The notes: a model not told the origin generated them from the sequence alone. A stretch of DNA of 64,000 nt from Oscillospiraceae bacterium (GCA_017434755.1 JAFRER010000010.1:124001-188000); one strand, 5' to 3'. Positions 16,700-26,457 are shown, counted from the stretch's first letter. Numbers and translations are program-made.

Positions 16700-18679
16700 C
16701 TATCGCACGAGTATATTCTTCCAGTCCTCCACGTCACAGCGGCCGTCCTTGCTGTTGCCGACCGCGAGAAGTGTGCCGTCGGACCGCAGACCGATCGTGT
16801 GGGAGGTGCCTGTGGAGATGGCGACGATATCCTCCCAGTCCTCCACATCGCACTCGCCGTTTTCGTTCCAGCCGGCGGCCACGACCGTCCCGTCCGCTTT
16901 CAGGCCGATCACATGCTTGAAGTTGGCGGAGACGGCGACGATGTCTTCCCAGTCCTCCACGTCGCACTGACCGTAAGTGTTGTCTCCGGCGGCTACGACG
17001 GTGCCGTCTTTCCTGAGGCCTACGGTGAATCCGTATCCGGCGGCGATGGAAACGATATCCGTCCAGCCGTCGATCTCTTCCTGTCCGTAATCATGGGCCG
17101 CGCCCGTGTTGTCCCGGATCTCGGCGGCTACGACGGTGCCGTCGGAAAGCAGTCCGACTGTGTGGAAAATGCTCAGGCTCATGGCCCTGATGCCGCTCCA
17201 ACCGGAAACGTCACATTCCCGTCCTGCGATCACGATGGTCCCGTCCGCCCGGATCCCGGCCGTGCTCCAGTATCCGGCGGATACATACACGATGTCCGTC
17301 CACCCGGAGACATCACACTGACCGTAGTCATTGTTCCCGGCGGCTACGACGGTGCCGTCGTACTTCAGTCCCACGGTGAAGCCGTTCCCCGCGGACAGTT
17401 CCGCAATGTTGTTCCATTGGGAAAGATCCAGCTCGCCGTCACGGTTGTCTCCCGCGGCCAGAATTTTTCCGCCGTCTGCAAGGCAGACAGTATGACTGCC
17501 CGCGGAGATGCTTCTCCTGCCCGCGATGAGGCCCCAGACTGCGAAACAGCGGTCCCAGGAATCGGAATAGTCTTTGATCGCATAGAAGGCGCTTGCCGCT
17601 TCGAACAGTTTTCCTCTTCTGAGCAGAGCGTCGGCCTCGCTGTACGCAATGGCGCTTATTTCGTCATCGGAGCGCGCGGCCCATTCCGCACTGTCCCCGA
17701 AGCCGCTCAGATCGGAGAAAGCATCGTATGCGGCGCCGTAGTCGCCTTTCTCATAGGACTCGACGGCTTTCTGATAGGCGATCGCGTTTTCCGCGGTGCT
17801 GATATATAGGGCGCTGTCCTTATAGCCGTTCATCGCCTCCAGGGCAGGGATGGCCTCCTCCAGTCTGCCGGAATTGAACAGTTCGACCGCTTCCTTATAA
17901 CGTCTCTCGGGCAGATATACACTGGTGAAGACGATGGCAAGGCCGCCGAGGATCAGAAGCGCGGGGATGAGGATCACCAGCAGTTTCCGGAATGAAAAGC
18001 CACGGTCGGAGCCGTCTTCCTCCTCTGCTTCCGAGATGCCGGTTTTTTCTGCGACCGCCGGTGCGGCGGCTTTGGCGGGAACGGAAGACTGTGCGTCTTT
18101 CGGGTGTTCCGACGGCGCAAGACCGGACGGGGCGGGAGCCTTGGCCGGAACGGCAGGCTCCGAGATTGTTTCGGGAGCGTCAGCCGCGTTTTCCTCTAGG
18201 GACGGCGAAGCGGAGCGGCTAGAGGAATCCGAAGACTCCTCTTCTGCGGAACTGCCGGCTGCCGGGGCCGGGGGTTCGTCTTCCGCGTGCTTCTCAGATA
18301 AGGGAGCAGGCACGGATCCAACCGTATCTTCCCAGATGCTTTCGTCGGCAAAGGCTGCCTGTATGACATCCGCCCGGAAAGAGGCTGTCATGAACGGGAG
18401 CATGATATCGGGAAGAGCGTGGGGACCTTCGCCCGAGAACGGGCCTTCGCAGTCGTGCCCTGTGTCGAAGGCGATCTCGCGGCCATCCGTGTCGAGAGGG
18501 ACAAGACGGATCCGGACGGAGGAGAGTTCCTTTCCGGAAAGGTTTTTCATCATCAGGCGTGCCTGGATACTTTCAGTGCTTTCGTCCCGAAACAGTCCGC
18601 CGTCTGCGATAAAAACGGGTGAGCCGTCTTTCGGGCCGCGAGCCGGAAGCGTGAACAGGGGAATCTGGTTTTCTGTCAT
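16700..18679 (-). CDS. Membrane protein with C-terminal seven-repeat RCC1-like propeller
   Basis: A 659-residue protein with an uncommon layout. Residues 1-130 form an N-terminal domain with no recognised match; then a low-complexity Pro/Ala/Glu/Ser linker; one transmembrane helix (about 230-250, LLVILIPALLILGGLAIVFT); a TPR-like helical region (YKEAVELFNSGRLEEAIPALEAM, YEKGDYGAAYDAF); and seven RCC1-type repeats of the form HTxGLxxDGTVVAAGxNxxGQCDVxxWxDIVxVSAG. Seven repeats fit a closed beta-propeller. With no signal peptide the N-terminus should be cytoplasmic and the propeller outside. Part of the repeats are nearly identical at DNA level, which suggests recent duplication. The function is unknown. 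Confidence 0.75.
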   Translation of the reverse strand: MTENQIPLFTLPARGPKDGSPVFIADGGLFRDESTESIQARLMMKNLSGKELSSVRIRLVPLDTDGREIAFDTGHDCEGPFSGEGPHALPDIMLPFMTASFRADVIQAAFADESIWEDTVGSVPAPLSEKHAEDEPPAPAAGSSAEEESSDSSSRSASPSLEENAADAPETISEPAVPAKAPAPSGLAPSEHPKDAQSSVPAKAAAPAVAEKTGISEAEEEDGSDRGFSFRKLLVILIPALLILGGLAIVFTSVYLPERRYKEAVELFNSGRLEEAIPALEAMNGYKDSALYISTAENAIAYQKAVESYEKGDYGAAYDAFSDLSGFGDSAEWAARSDDEISAIAYSEADALLRRGKLFEAASAFYAIKDYSDSWDRCFAVWGLIAGRRSISAGSHTVCLADGGKILAAGDNRDGELDLSQWNNIAELSAGNGFTVGLKYDGTVVAAGNNDYGQCDVSGWTDIVYVSAGYWSTAGIRADGTIVIAGRECDVSGWSGIRAMSLSIFHTVGLLSDGTVVAAEIRDNTGAAHDYGQEEIDGWTDIVSIAAGYGFTVGLRKDGTVVAAGDNTYGQCDVEDWEDIVAVSANFKHVIGLKADGTVVAAGWNENGECDVEDWEDIVAISTGTSHTIGLRSDGTLLAVGNSKDGRCDVEDWKNILVR

Positions 18680-18705
18680 GGAATCTGCTCCTTACTGTAG
18701 GAAAG

Positions 18706-18714
18706 AGTATAACA
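18706..18714 (-). promoter_or_regulatory. Extended -10 promoter of the RCC1-repeat gene
   Basis: On the minus strand TGTTATACT reads as TG-N-TATACT, an extended -10 box, 27 nt before the start codon and just after the dnaE stop. AACAGCGCTGCTGTT (18725-18711) can also form a weak 6-bp hairpin there. Confidence 0.35.
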
Positions 18715-18724
18715 GCAGCGCTGT

Positions 18725-21700
18725 TTATTTCAGTACGACATTTTCTTTTCCGAGGAGCTCCGAAAGCTCCGCGGCGAGCGCGGGATGGATAAGGCATCTG
18801 GTGCCTATGCGCTTTTTCTCCTCTTCGCACCAGATCACCAGCTTCCCGGAACCCGGGAACATGGTCAGCAGCAGTTCGATGCGGTGCAGGATGCTGTCAC
18901 CGGTCGACCGCACGCGGACATAAAGGGTCCTGTCCTGCAGGTCATCCGGAAAAGCGGAGGACGGTACCTCCGGCCGGGGCTGTTCAGCTGTCGGGGAATA
19001 TGGCTGCTGAGGCGACCTGAGAGGTCTGTTTTCCGGCCCGGGGGGCAGTTCCTGCGAGAGGAAGCTGTCAATCGGGGAAAGATCCTCGACTGTTATCTGA
19101 GGTTCCTTCTCATCCCGGACGGATATCCTGCCGGAGACGACGAGCGCTGCATTGTTCGAGATATAACCGCCGCATGAATCGAGCACTTTCTGAAATACGA
19201 CGAGCTCTATGCTGCCGGTGTCATCCTCAAACTGGATGTAGCACATCAGAGAATTGTTCCGCGTCGGCCTTGTCCGCGAAGAGGAGACGATACCGGCTAT
19301 CCGTATCCTCTGACCGTCCGAAAAACGGTTCGGGCCGTCAGAGGAAAAGTCACTGATGATGGAACCGATCGGCACGGTGCCGAGTTTTTTGATCCTGCTC
19401 CTGTATTCGTCCATCGGATGCCCGGAGAGGTAGAGCCCGGTCATCTCCTTTTCCATAGCCAGCTTTTCCCGGGGGCTGAAGTCCTGCACATCGGGGATCC
19501 GAACCGACGTCGGAGCGTCACTGAAGTCTCCGAAAAGATCGATCTGTCCGTCGATGTTTTCTTTCGCCGCCCTTGAAAGCCCGTCCAGTATTGCGGGAGC
19601 GGCGTTCAGGATCGCCCTGCGGTTGCAGCCGAGACTGTCGAAGGCGCCGGCTTTGATCAGGCTTTCTATCGTCCGCCTGTTCATGTCGGAGGAATACATC
19701 CGGGAACAGAAGTCTTCAAAGGAAGTGAAGGGACCGTTTGTTCTTCTCTCGTCGACAAGTACCTTCGTCACGTTCCTTCCGATCCCCTTGACCGCTGCCA
19801 GCCCGAAGCGGATATCACGGCCAGCAACGGTGAAGTCGGGGCCAGAGCCGTTTACGTCAGGAGGAAGGAGAGAAATGCCCATGCTGCGGCATTCCGAGAT
19901 GTATTCGGCGATCTTCACGCTGTTTTCGAGAACGCTCGTAAGCAGTGCGGCCATGTACTCCTGCGGATAGTGCCGCTTCATGTATGCCGTGCGGTAGCAG
20001 ACGACGGCGTAGCTTACAGCATGGGCCTTGTTGAAAGCATAACTTGCGAAAGCGATGATCTCATCGTATATGCTGTTTGCCGCGGTCTCCGGCACACCGT
20101 TCGCCACAGCTCCCGGGATGGAGCGCGACGGATCTCCGTATACGAAAGCCACACGCTCCGAATCGATCACCGCGTGCTTTTTCTTGGAAATGGCTCTTCT
20201 GATCATATCGGCCTGACCGAGAGAAAAGCCGGCGAGTCTGCGGAAGATCTCTATGACCTGTTCCTGATAGACGATACAGCCGTATGTGACTTCCAGGATG
20301 GGCCTCAGCAGCTCGTGCTTATAGGTCACGCGCTCCGGATGCTGAGAGCATTCGACGAAGCGGGGGATGGAATCCATGGGACCGGGCCGGTACAGGGCTA
20401 TCACGGCGCTGATATCTTCAATGCTCTTGGCCCGTATACTCGTGCAGACCCCTGTCATGCCGGCGCTTTCAAGCTGGAACACGCCGCTGGTGTGCCCTTC
20501 GGCGAGCATTTCGAAGGTAGGCGAGTCGTCTTCCGGGATCTTCTCGACCGAAAAGCCCGGCTCCTTCTCACGCACGAGCTTCGCCGCGTCCTCGAGGACC
20601 GTGAGGTTCCGGAGACCGAGGAAATCCATCTTCAGCAGTCCGAGCTCCTCCAGTGTGGTCATCGGGTACTGGCAGACGACCGACTCGTCGTTTTTCGCGA
20701 GCGGGACATAGTCCATCACGGGGTTTTCCGTGATGACCACGCCGGCGGCGTGGGTGGAGGCATGTCTGGGTGTGCCCTCAAGCGCCTTGGAAACATCGAT
20801 GAGGCGCCTGACGCGCTCGTCGTTTTCAGCCATCTCCCGAAGCGGCTTGGAAAGAGAGAGCGCTTCGTCGAGGGTCATGTTCAGCGCCATCGGCACCTGT
20901 TTTGCCACGGCGTCGGTCTCGGCGTAGCTCATTGAAAGCACCCTGCCGACGTCCCGGATCGCACCGCGGGCGGCCAGAGTGCCGAAGGTCACGATCTGTG
21001 CCACATGGTCGCTGCCGTACACACGGTTGACGTAGTCGATGACCTCGCCTCTGCGGTTGACGCAGAAGTCGACGTCTATATCCGGCATCGAAACACGCTC
21101 GGGGTTGAGGAAACGCTCAAAAAACAGGCTGTATTTCACGGGATCGACGTCGGTTATGTGCAGGCAGTAGGAAACGACGCTTCCAGCAGCGCTTCCGCGG
21201 CCCGGACCAACCGGGATCCCGTTGTTTTTCGCGTATGCGATGAAATCCGACACGATGAGGAAATAGTCGACAAAGCCCATCCTGCGGATCATCTCGAGCT
21301 CGTATTCGAGCTGCTCATGGACCTCGGGCCTGTCCGGAAAGCGCTCCGCAAAGCCTTTCTCACACAGACCGCGGAGATATTCAAAGCTGTCGTCACAGCC
21401 CTTCGGAAGCTTGAAGCGGGGCAGATGATAGTGGCCGAACTCAAAATCAAAAACGCACTGATCCGCGATCTTCACGGTATTATCCGCCGCTTCGCCCAGA
21501 TCGGGGAAGAGTGCGCGCATCTGCTCTTCCGGCTTCAGATAGAATTCCTCAGTCTCGAAGCGGAGCCTGTCCGGATCGTCCACGGTCTTCTGCATCTGGA
21601 TGCACATGAGCACATCCTGATAATACGCATCCTCTTTATCCACATAGTGTGCGTCGTTGGTGAGAACGAGGGGGATCCCGGTATCATTATGAAGTCTGAC

Positions 21701-22267
21701 CAGTTCGGCCGCGGCGCGGTCCTCCTCAGGTATGCCATGCTTCTGGATCTCCAGATAGAAGGCGTCCGGCCCGAACAGTCTGCTGAGCATCAGGGCTCTT
21801 TTTTTTGCCGCCTCGTAATCTCCGCGGACCAGTGCCTGCGGGATCTCGCCCGCAAGGCAGCCGGAAAGGCAGATCAGCCCATCCGAGCAGTTCTGCAGAA
21901 GGTCCCAGTCGATCCTGGGTTTGTTATAGAAGCCGCGCGTGAACGCCTCGCTCACCAGACGGCAGAGATTCCTGTAGCCGGTCTCGTTTTTGCATAGCAG
22001 GATCAGGTGGGAATAATTGCTGTCGATGCCGTGGTCTTTCTGCTCCATGGATCGCGGAGCGACGTAGACCTCGCAGCCGATGACCGGCTTAATCCCTGCG
22101 GCCCTGCATGCCTTGTAGAAAGCGACGGCGCCGTACATCACACCATGGTCGGTGATGGCAAGGGCAGTCTGCCCCATCTCGCGGGCGCGCTTCGCGGCCC
22201 TGTCGATCCGGCAGAAGCCGTCGAGCAGGGAGTACTCGCTATGAACATGCAGATGCACAAAGGCCAT
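18725..22267 (-). CDS. dnaE: DNA polymerase III alpha subunit DnaE
   Basis: A 1180-residue replicative polymerase of the DnaE1 class. The N-terminal PHP domain is intact (FVHLHVHSEYSLLDG, AITDHGVMYGA). The palm carries GPGRGSAAGSVVSYCL and the catalytic PDIDVDF. The C-terminus has an OB fold (IRIAGIVSSSRTRPTRNNSLMCYIQFED). There is no exonuclease insertion, so it is not PolC. In Clostridia with both enzymes, PolC is the main polymerase and DnaE extends primers. It is the last gene of the hprK operon, starting 2 nt after the whiA stop. Confidence 0.97.
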   Translation of the reverse strand: MAFVHLHVHSEYSLLDGFCRIDRAAKRAREMGQTALAITDHGVMYGAVAFYKACRAAGIKPVIGCEVYVAPRSMEQKDHGIDSNYSHLILLCKNETGYRNLCRLVSEAFTRGFYNKPRIDWDLLQNCSDGLICLSGCLAGEIPQALVRGDYEAAKKRALMLSRLFGPDAFYLEIQKHGIPEEDRAAAELVRLHNDTGIPLVLTNDAHYVDKEDAYYQDVLMCIQMQKTVDDPDRLRFETEEFYLKPEEQMRALFPDLGEAADNTVKIADQCVFDFEFGHYHLPRFKLPKGCDDSFEYLRGLCEKGFAERFPDRPEVHEQLEYELEMIRRMGFVDYFLIVSDFIAYAKNNGIPVGPGRGSAAGSVVSYCLHITDVDPVKYSLFFERFLNPERVSMPDIDVDFCVNRRGEVIDYVNRVYGSDHVAQIVTFGTLAARGAIRDVGRVLSMSYAETDAVAKQVPMALNMTLDEALSLSKPLREMAENDERVRRLIDVSKALEGTPRHASTHAAGVVITENPVMDYVPLAKNDESVVCQYPMTTLEELGLLKMDFLGLRNLTVLEDAAKLVREKEPGFSVEKIPEDDSPTFEMLAEGHTSGVFQLESAGMTGVCTSIRAKSIEDISAVIALYRPGPMDSIPRFVECSQHPERVTYKHELLRPILEVTYGCIVYQEQVIEIFRRLAGFSLGQADMIRRAISKKKHAVIDSERVAFVYGDPSRSIPGAVANGVPETAANSIYDEIIAFASYAFNKAHAVSYAVVCYRTAYMKRHYPQEYMAALLTSVLENSVKIAEYISECRSMGISLLPPDVNGSGPDFTVAGRDIRFGLAAVKGIGRNVTKVLVDERRTNGPFTSFEDFCSRMYSSDMNRRTIESLIKAGAFDSLGCNRRAILNAAPAILDGLSRAAKENIDGQIDLFGDFSDAPTSVRIPDVQDFSPREKLAMEKEMTGLYLSGHPMDEYRSRIKKLGTVPIGSIISDFSSDGPNRFSDGQRIRIAGIVSSSRTRPTRNNSLMCYIQFEDDTGSIELVVFQKVLDSCGGYISNNAALVVSGRISVRDEKEPQITVEDLSPIDSFLSQELPPGPENRPLRSPQQPYSPTAEQPRPEVPSSAFPDDLQDRTLYVRVRSTGDSILHRIELLLTMFPGSGKLVIWCEEEKKRIGTRCLIHPALAAELSELLGKENVVLK

Positions 22268-22269
22268 GT

Positions 22270-23190
22270 TTATTCCTCGATATCCGGGGCGGCTTCCTCA
22301 TCGGCAAGCTCCCGGATTTTTTTCAGTCTGTGGGAAAGACAGCTTTTGGAGACCTTGGGAAAGGAGAGCATCGCAAGATCGGACAGACTGGCCTCCGGGT
22401 TGGTGATCCGGAGGAGCGCGGTGCTCTTCAGCGGCTCGGGGAGACTGTCGAGTCCGTATCGCGCGGCGTATCGGTGTATGGCGTCGATCTGCTCCTGCGA
22501 GGCCAGGACGATCTTGTCCGCGTTAGCGGTGTCGCAGTTGACGCGCCTTGTTATGGTGTTCCGCATCTCCCTGTCGACCTTGGCGGTCATCACTTTCATC
22601 GCGGACGCCGGGGCCCCGAGGGTCGTCAGAAGGTCGGCTATGGGATCGGCCTGCTTGAAATAGAGGAGACAGTTGTTGCTGCGCTCGGATGATTTCGGGG
22701 AGAAACCCATTTCGGAAAGGATCGAATGCGCTTCGCGGCTCACGCTCCTGTGGGAGGTGGAAAACTCCAGATGAAAGGATTTTTCCGGATCATTGACAGT
22801 GCCGCCGGAAAGGAAGGCGCCGCGCATGAACGCGGTCTTGCAGCTGTCTTCCTCCAGCACGGCAAGATTGATATGGTGCGAGACACTGTGTCGGGGCGAG
22901 ATCCCGAAGCGGTCGAAAATCACGGCGATCTTCGCACTGTCCGATATCCGGAGATTGAGTCTGCCCGTCTCTTCCTTATCAGGAGCACTGTCAAAAGAAA
23001 AACCGAAGGCGCGGCGGAAGAGACTGATCAGGCGTGTTGCGAACGCACGGCTCGAGGTGGATATCCGGATCTGTGCCGCATGGAAGGTGCTGCAGAAAAG
23101 AAGCGCACCATAGCATTCAGCCAGCGCACAGCTGTCGTTTTCGGGTTTGACCCTGCACATTTCGGCTTTTGCGTCAGATGAAAAAGACAT
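22270..23190 (-). CDS. whiA: WhiA-family DNA-binding protein
   Basis: A 306-residue protein with an N-terminal homing-endonuclease-like fold (begins SFSSDAKAEMCRV, then ECYGALLF) and a C-terminal helix-turn-helix (LSDLAMLSFPKVSKSCLSHRLKKIREL). WhiA controls sporulation septation in Streptomyces and affects cell division and chromosome segregation in Bacillus. It lies between rapZ and dnaE as in many Clostridia. Confidence 0.95.
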   Translation of the reverse strand: MSFSSDAKAEMCRVKPENDSCALAECYGALLFCSTFHAAQIRISTSSRAFATRLISLFRRAFGFSFDSAPDKEETGRLNLRISDSAKIAVIFDRFGISPRHSVSHHINLAVLEEDSCKTAFMRGAFLSGGTVNDPEKSFHLEFSTSHRSVSREAHSILSEMGFSPKSSERSNNCLLYFKQADPIADLLTTLGAPASAMKVMTAKVDREMRNTITRRVNCDTANADKIVLASQEQIDAIHRYAARYGLDSLPEPLKSTALLRITNPEASLSDLAMLSFPKVSKSCLSHRLKKIRELADEEAAPDIEE

Positions 23191-23196
23191 TTCAGA

Positions 23197-24054
23197 TCAT
23201 TTCTCCAGATCACGGTTGATGTTTTCAGAAAGAAATCCGCGGGCTTTCAAATGATCGCTCAGCGCTTTTGCTATGGCGACCGAACGGTGCCGGCCGCCCG
23301 TACATCCAACCGCTATGGTCAGGCTGAGCTTCCCCTCCTCGATATACATGGGGATCAGGAACTCGATCATGTCCTCGAGCTTTTCCATGAATTCCCTGGC
23401 CCGGCCGTGCCCGAAGACATATTCCGCGACGGGGCGGTCCAGCCCGGAGAGCGGTCTGAGCTCGTCCACATAGAAAGGATTCGGCAGGAAGCGGACATCG
23501 AAAACAAGATCCGCGTCCATAGGGATCCCGTATTTGTATCCGAAAGCGATCACCGGGATGTTGAGTTCGCGCGTCTGCCCGTCCTCGGCAAACAGGGCGA
23601 ACAGCCTGTTCTGAAGCATCCCGAGCGTGAGGCCCGATGTGTTGACGATGTGATCGGCCCTGTCCCGCACGGGGGCGAGGAGAGCGATCTCCCGCCGGAC
23701 GGATTCCTCCATCGAAAGTCCGCTCTGCGCGAGAGGGTGCGGGCGGCGGCTTTCCTTGTACCGGCGTATGATGGTCTTTTCATCGGCGTCCATATACAGG
23801 ATCCGGCAGTTGAGGCCTGTTGCCTTGAGCTCATCCAGCGCGTTCAGGAGCGCGGTGAAATCCTCGTTTTCGCGCACATCGGTCACCAGCGCGACCTTTC
23901 CGTATCTTCCGCCGGCTGCCGTGCAGAATTCCGCGAACCTGCCGAGCAGGGCAACGGGCATGTTGTCCACGCAGTAATAATCAAGATCCTCGAGCACATC
24001 GGCCGCCCGGCTCTTGCCGGCGCCGGACAGGCCCGTAATTATCAGAAATTCCAT
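23197..24054 (-). CDS. rapZ: RapZ/YvcJ-family nucleotide-binding protein
   Basis: A 285-residue P-loop protein. Walker A is GLSGAGKSRA near the N-terminus; the C-terminal domain has FGYKYGIPMDADLVFDVRFLPNP and IAVGCTGGRHRSVAIA. In E. coli RapZ steers RNase E to the GlmZ small RNA and senses glucosamine-6-phosphate; the Bacillus homologue YvcJ binds nucleotides and affects competence. The Firmicutes role is less clear. It is placed 6 nt after murB. Confidence 0.95.
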   Translation of the reverse strand: MEFLIITGLSGAGKSRAADVLEDLDYYCVDNMPVALLGRFAEFCTAAGGRYGKVALVTDVRENEDFTALLNALDELKATGLNCRILYMDADEKTIIRRYKESRRPHPLAQSGLSMEESVRREIALLAPVRDRADHIVNTSGLTLGMLQNRLFALFAEDGQTRELNIPVIAFGYKYGIPMDADLVFDVRFLPNPFYVDELRPLSGLDRPVAEYVFGHGRAREFMEKLEDMIEFLIPMYIEEGKLSLTIAVGCTGGRHRSVAIAKALSDHLKARGFLSENINRDLEK

Positions 24055-24060
24055 GTCGTT

Positions 24061-25080
24061 CTACTCCTTGGCGCCGGAGAAATCGGCCTCAGATAACGGA
24101 CCGCTGCCGCTGATGATATGGAGCGGCGCGGAGGGAGAATCGTCCGTAAGCTTATAATCAGGCGGGAGGATGACGATCTCCGGGACCAGTTCGATCCCCT
24201 TCATCTGCCACACAGTATTGCGCACATGCATCATAAGGTCATACACATCATGCGAGCAGGCGTTTCCCGTGTTTACGACGAATCCCGCGTGCTTCTCGGA
24301 GACCATGGCGCCGCCGGTCGTATACCCTTTCAGCCCGCATTCCTCTATCAGTTTTGCCGCAAAGTATCCTTCCGGACGCTTGAAGGCGCTCCCTGCGGAC
24401 GGCAGATCGAGCGGCTGCTTTTCACGGCGACGTTCGTTGAGTTCTTTCATCTTCGCCGCGATCTCATCCCGGTCGCCTTTCTCAAGGCGGAAAACAGCGC
24501 TCACGATCGCGCAGCCGGCCATGGTCTGGAACGCGCTCTTCCTGTAACCGAAGCCGCAGTTTTCAAGGGGCGTCTCATACAGTTTCTGCTCCGGAAGATA
24601 GTATGACACCACGCTCTCGACGACGTCCTTCATTTCACCGCCGTAAGCCCCCGCATTCATGAGAACACCGCCTCCGACCGTACCGGGGATCCCCGAGGCA
24701 AACTCCAGCCCTGCGAGCGAATGCTGGCAGGAAAAGCTCGCCAGTTTGGAAAGGGAGACGCCGGCCTCGGCGTAGATACGGCTGTCATCAAGGAGGAACA
24801 TCCTTGTCATGCGCTCCGTGGAGATAATAAACAGATCCTTCAGACCCTCGTCGGGAAAAAGGATGTTGGTGCAGTTGCCGACGACCATCGGCATCAGCTT
24901 ATGCTTCTTTAAAATATGGGTAATGCGGGAAAAGCTCGTGACATCCTCCGGCACGGCAAAGGCCCGGACGGGCCCGCCGATCCTAAAGGAGGAATGCTTC
25001 GCCATCGGCTCTTCCTCGGAAAGGGGAAGACCCGGCAGCGTTTCCCGTATTTCCTTTACGGCGGAATCGAGAGCGTCCAT
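24061..25080 (-). CDS. murB: UDP-N-acetylmuramate dehydrogenase
   Basis: MurB reduces UDP-GlcNAc-enolpyruvate to UDP-MurNAc with FAD and NADPH in peptidoglycan synthesis. Motifs are MVVGNCTNILFPDEG, LAGLEFASGIPGTVGGGVLMNAGAYGGEM (FAD binding) and the catalytic-serine segment GSAFKRPEGYFAAKLIEECGLKG; the conserved late glutamate is in VPEIVIL. The ATG follows the hprK TGA directly (TGAATG), so translation is probably coupled. Confidence 0.96.
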   Translation of the reverse strand: MDALDSAVKEIRETLPGLPLSEEEPMAKHSSFRIGGPVRAFAVPEDVTSFSRITHILKKHKLMPMVVGNCTNILFPDEGLKDLFIISTERMTRMFLLDDSRIYAEAGVSLSKLASFSCQHSLAGLEFASGIPGTVGGGVLMNAGAYGGEMKDVVESVVSYYLPEQKLYETPLENCGFGYRKSAFQTMAGCAIVSAVFRLEKGDRDEIAAKMKELNERRREKQPLDLPSAGSAFKRPEGYFAAKLIEECGLKGYTTGGAMVSEKHAGFVVNTGNACSHDVYDLMMHVRNTVWQMKGIELVPEIVILPPDYKLTDDSPSAPLHIISGSGPLSEADFSGAKE

Positions 25081-26022
25081 TCAGAAAAGACCTCCGTCCA
25101 CTGCGGAATCGATCGCGGAGGCAAGGGCTTCCGCCGCATTGTATCCGGATTTCTTCTGTCGGTTGTTCATTGCGGCGACCTCCAGTATGATGGCCAGGTT
25201 GCGTCCGGGGCGCACGGGGACCGTTATCGAGGGGATGGAGATCCCGAGGATCTCCTCGTAGTCCTGCTTGATACCGAGCCGGTCATATGCCTTTCCGTCC
25301 TCCCAGGGTTCGAGATTGACGATCATCTCCACCATGGAGGCGCCCTTGACGGCGCCCATCCCGTAGAGATAGCGCACGTTGATGATCCCGATGCCGCGCA
25401 GTTCCATATAATAGCGGATATTTTCCGGAGCACTGCCAAGAAGAGTGTTGTTGTCGATCCTTCTGATCTCGACGGCGTCATCGGCTATCAGACGGTGGCC
25501 GCGCTTGATGAGTTCGAGAGCGGTCTCGCTCTTGCCGATCCCGCTGTCGCCGAGGATGAGCATACCCTCGCCATAGACCTCGACAAGGACTCCGTGCGTG
25601 GTGATCCGGGGAGCGAGGTATTTGTGAAGGGAAGTGATGATGTTTGCCTGGAGCGTGGAGGTGTCCTCCTCGGTGATAAGGAGATTCCGGTCATATTTCC
25701 GGGCCATTTCCTCGCATTCGGGAAGGAGCTCCACACCGTGGCAGAGGATCAGGGCAGGGAAATCGTATCTCATGTATTCTTCAAAAGCCGCGAGCCTCGC
25801 GTCCGATGACAGCGTTTTCAGGTATGTGGTCTCTACGATGCCGATGATCTGGATCCTCTCCGGGTCGAAATAATCGTAAAAGCCCGTGAGCTGCAGGGCC
25901 GGCCGGTTCACGTCGGCCGTAGAGACAAAGGTGTCATCGTAATGTGATGACTTATGGACGAATTCAAGCCGGTTCTCTTCGACTATCACGCTGAGCTTTA
26001 CCTTATATCTGCGGTTATCCAT
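25081..26022 (-). CDS. hprK: HPr kinase/phosphorylase
   Basis: HprK phosphorylates Ser46 of HPr in response to fructose-1,6-bisphosphate and so controls carbon catabolite repression; it also removes the phosphate. Walker A is LGDSGIGKSETALEL, followed by RGHRLIADDAVEIRR and the family signature LRGIGIINVRYLYGMGAV. The N-terminal domain has IQIIGIVETTYL. The start at 26022 (MDNRRYKV) follows AAGGAGG by 5 nt; 23 more open codons upstream include the promoter and are not coding. First gene of the operon, about 314 residues. Confidence 0.96.
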   Translation of the reverse strand: MDNRRYKVKLSVIVEENRLEFVHKSSHYDDTFVSTADVNRPALQLTGFYDYFDPERIQIIGIVETTYLKTLSSDARLAAFEEYMRYDFPALILCHGVELLPECEEMARKYDRNLLITEEDTSTLQANIITSLHKYLAPRITTHGVLVEVYGEGMLILGDSGIGKSETALELIKRGHRLIADDAVEIRRIDNNTLLGSAPENIRYYMELRGIGIINVRYLYGMGAVKGASMVEMIVNLEPWEDGKAYDRLGIKQDYEEILGISIPSITVPVRPGRNLAIILEVAAMNNRQKKSGYNAAEALASAIDSAVDGGLF

Positions 26023-26062
26023 AAAAACCTCCTTGATCAGGCGGACATAATCTCTCAATATT

Positions 26063-26091
26063 ATATTAATCACTTTAGCTGTTTTTGGCAA
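26063..26091 (-). promoter_or_regulatory. Promoter of the hprK-murB-rapZ-whiA-dnaE operon
   Basis: Minus strand TTGCCA (26091-26086), 17 nt, TAATAT (26068-26063). The transcript leads into the AAGGAGG of hprK. Confidence 0.6.
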
Positions 26092-26158
26092 TGCTTTTTA
26101 TGCGGAGGAGACCCTGCGGCCGAGAGAAAAGAAAAAACAATTTATGCAAAACTTTTTC

Positions 26159-26187
26159 TTGCAATCGGCAAAACGGTCTGCTATTAT
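26159..26187 (+). promoter_or_regulatory. Promoter of rpmB
   Basis: TTGCAA (26159-26164), 17 nt, TATTAT (26182-26187). Confidence 0.65.
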
Positions 26188-26242
26188 ATATAAGCTGTCC
26201 TGTCAGGGCAGAGAAACACAAGCAAGGAGGTGCTTCAACAAT

Positions 26243-26431
26243 ATGGCAAAGTGTCAGTTCTGCGATAAGGGCGTGACTTTCGGCATCAAAGTCAGCCATT
26301 CTCACAGACGCACGAACCGTGCGTGGAAGCCGAATGTGAAGCGCGTCAAGGCCATCGTGGACGGAACACCGCAGCATGTTTATGTCTGCACCCGCTGCCT
26401 CCGCAGCGGCAAGGTCACCCGCGCTGTGTAA
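26243..26431 (+). CDS. rpmB: 50S ribosomal protein L28
   Basis: The 62-residue L28 begins MAKCQFCDKGVTFGIKVSHSHRRTNR, with two CxxC pairs (CQFC and CTRC) that make it the zinc-ribbon form. AAGGAGG precedes the ATG at 26243; the frame is open further upstream but runs back over the promoter. It is a monocistronic unit with its own promoter and terminator. Confidence 0.97.
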   Translation: MAKCQFCDKGVTFGIKVSHSHRRTNRAWKPNVKRVKAIVDGTPQHVYVCTRCLRSGKVTRAV

Positions 26432-26457
26432 TCTAATCATATAGAATTACCCGAATG

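Noticed and set aside
16700-17560. Direct repeats that could be a CRISPR array
   Set aside because: The repeats are coding, in frame, of uneven length and translate to RCC1-type units. The Pro/Glu repeats at 44280-44480 are likewise coding.
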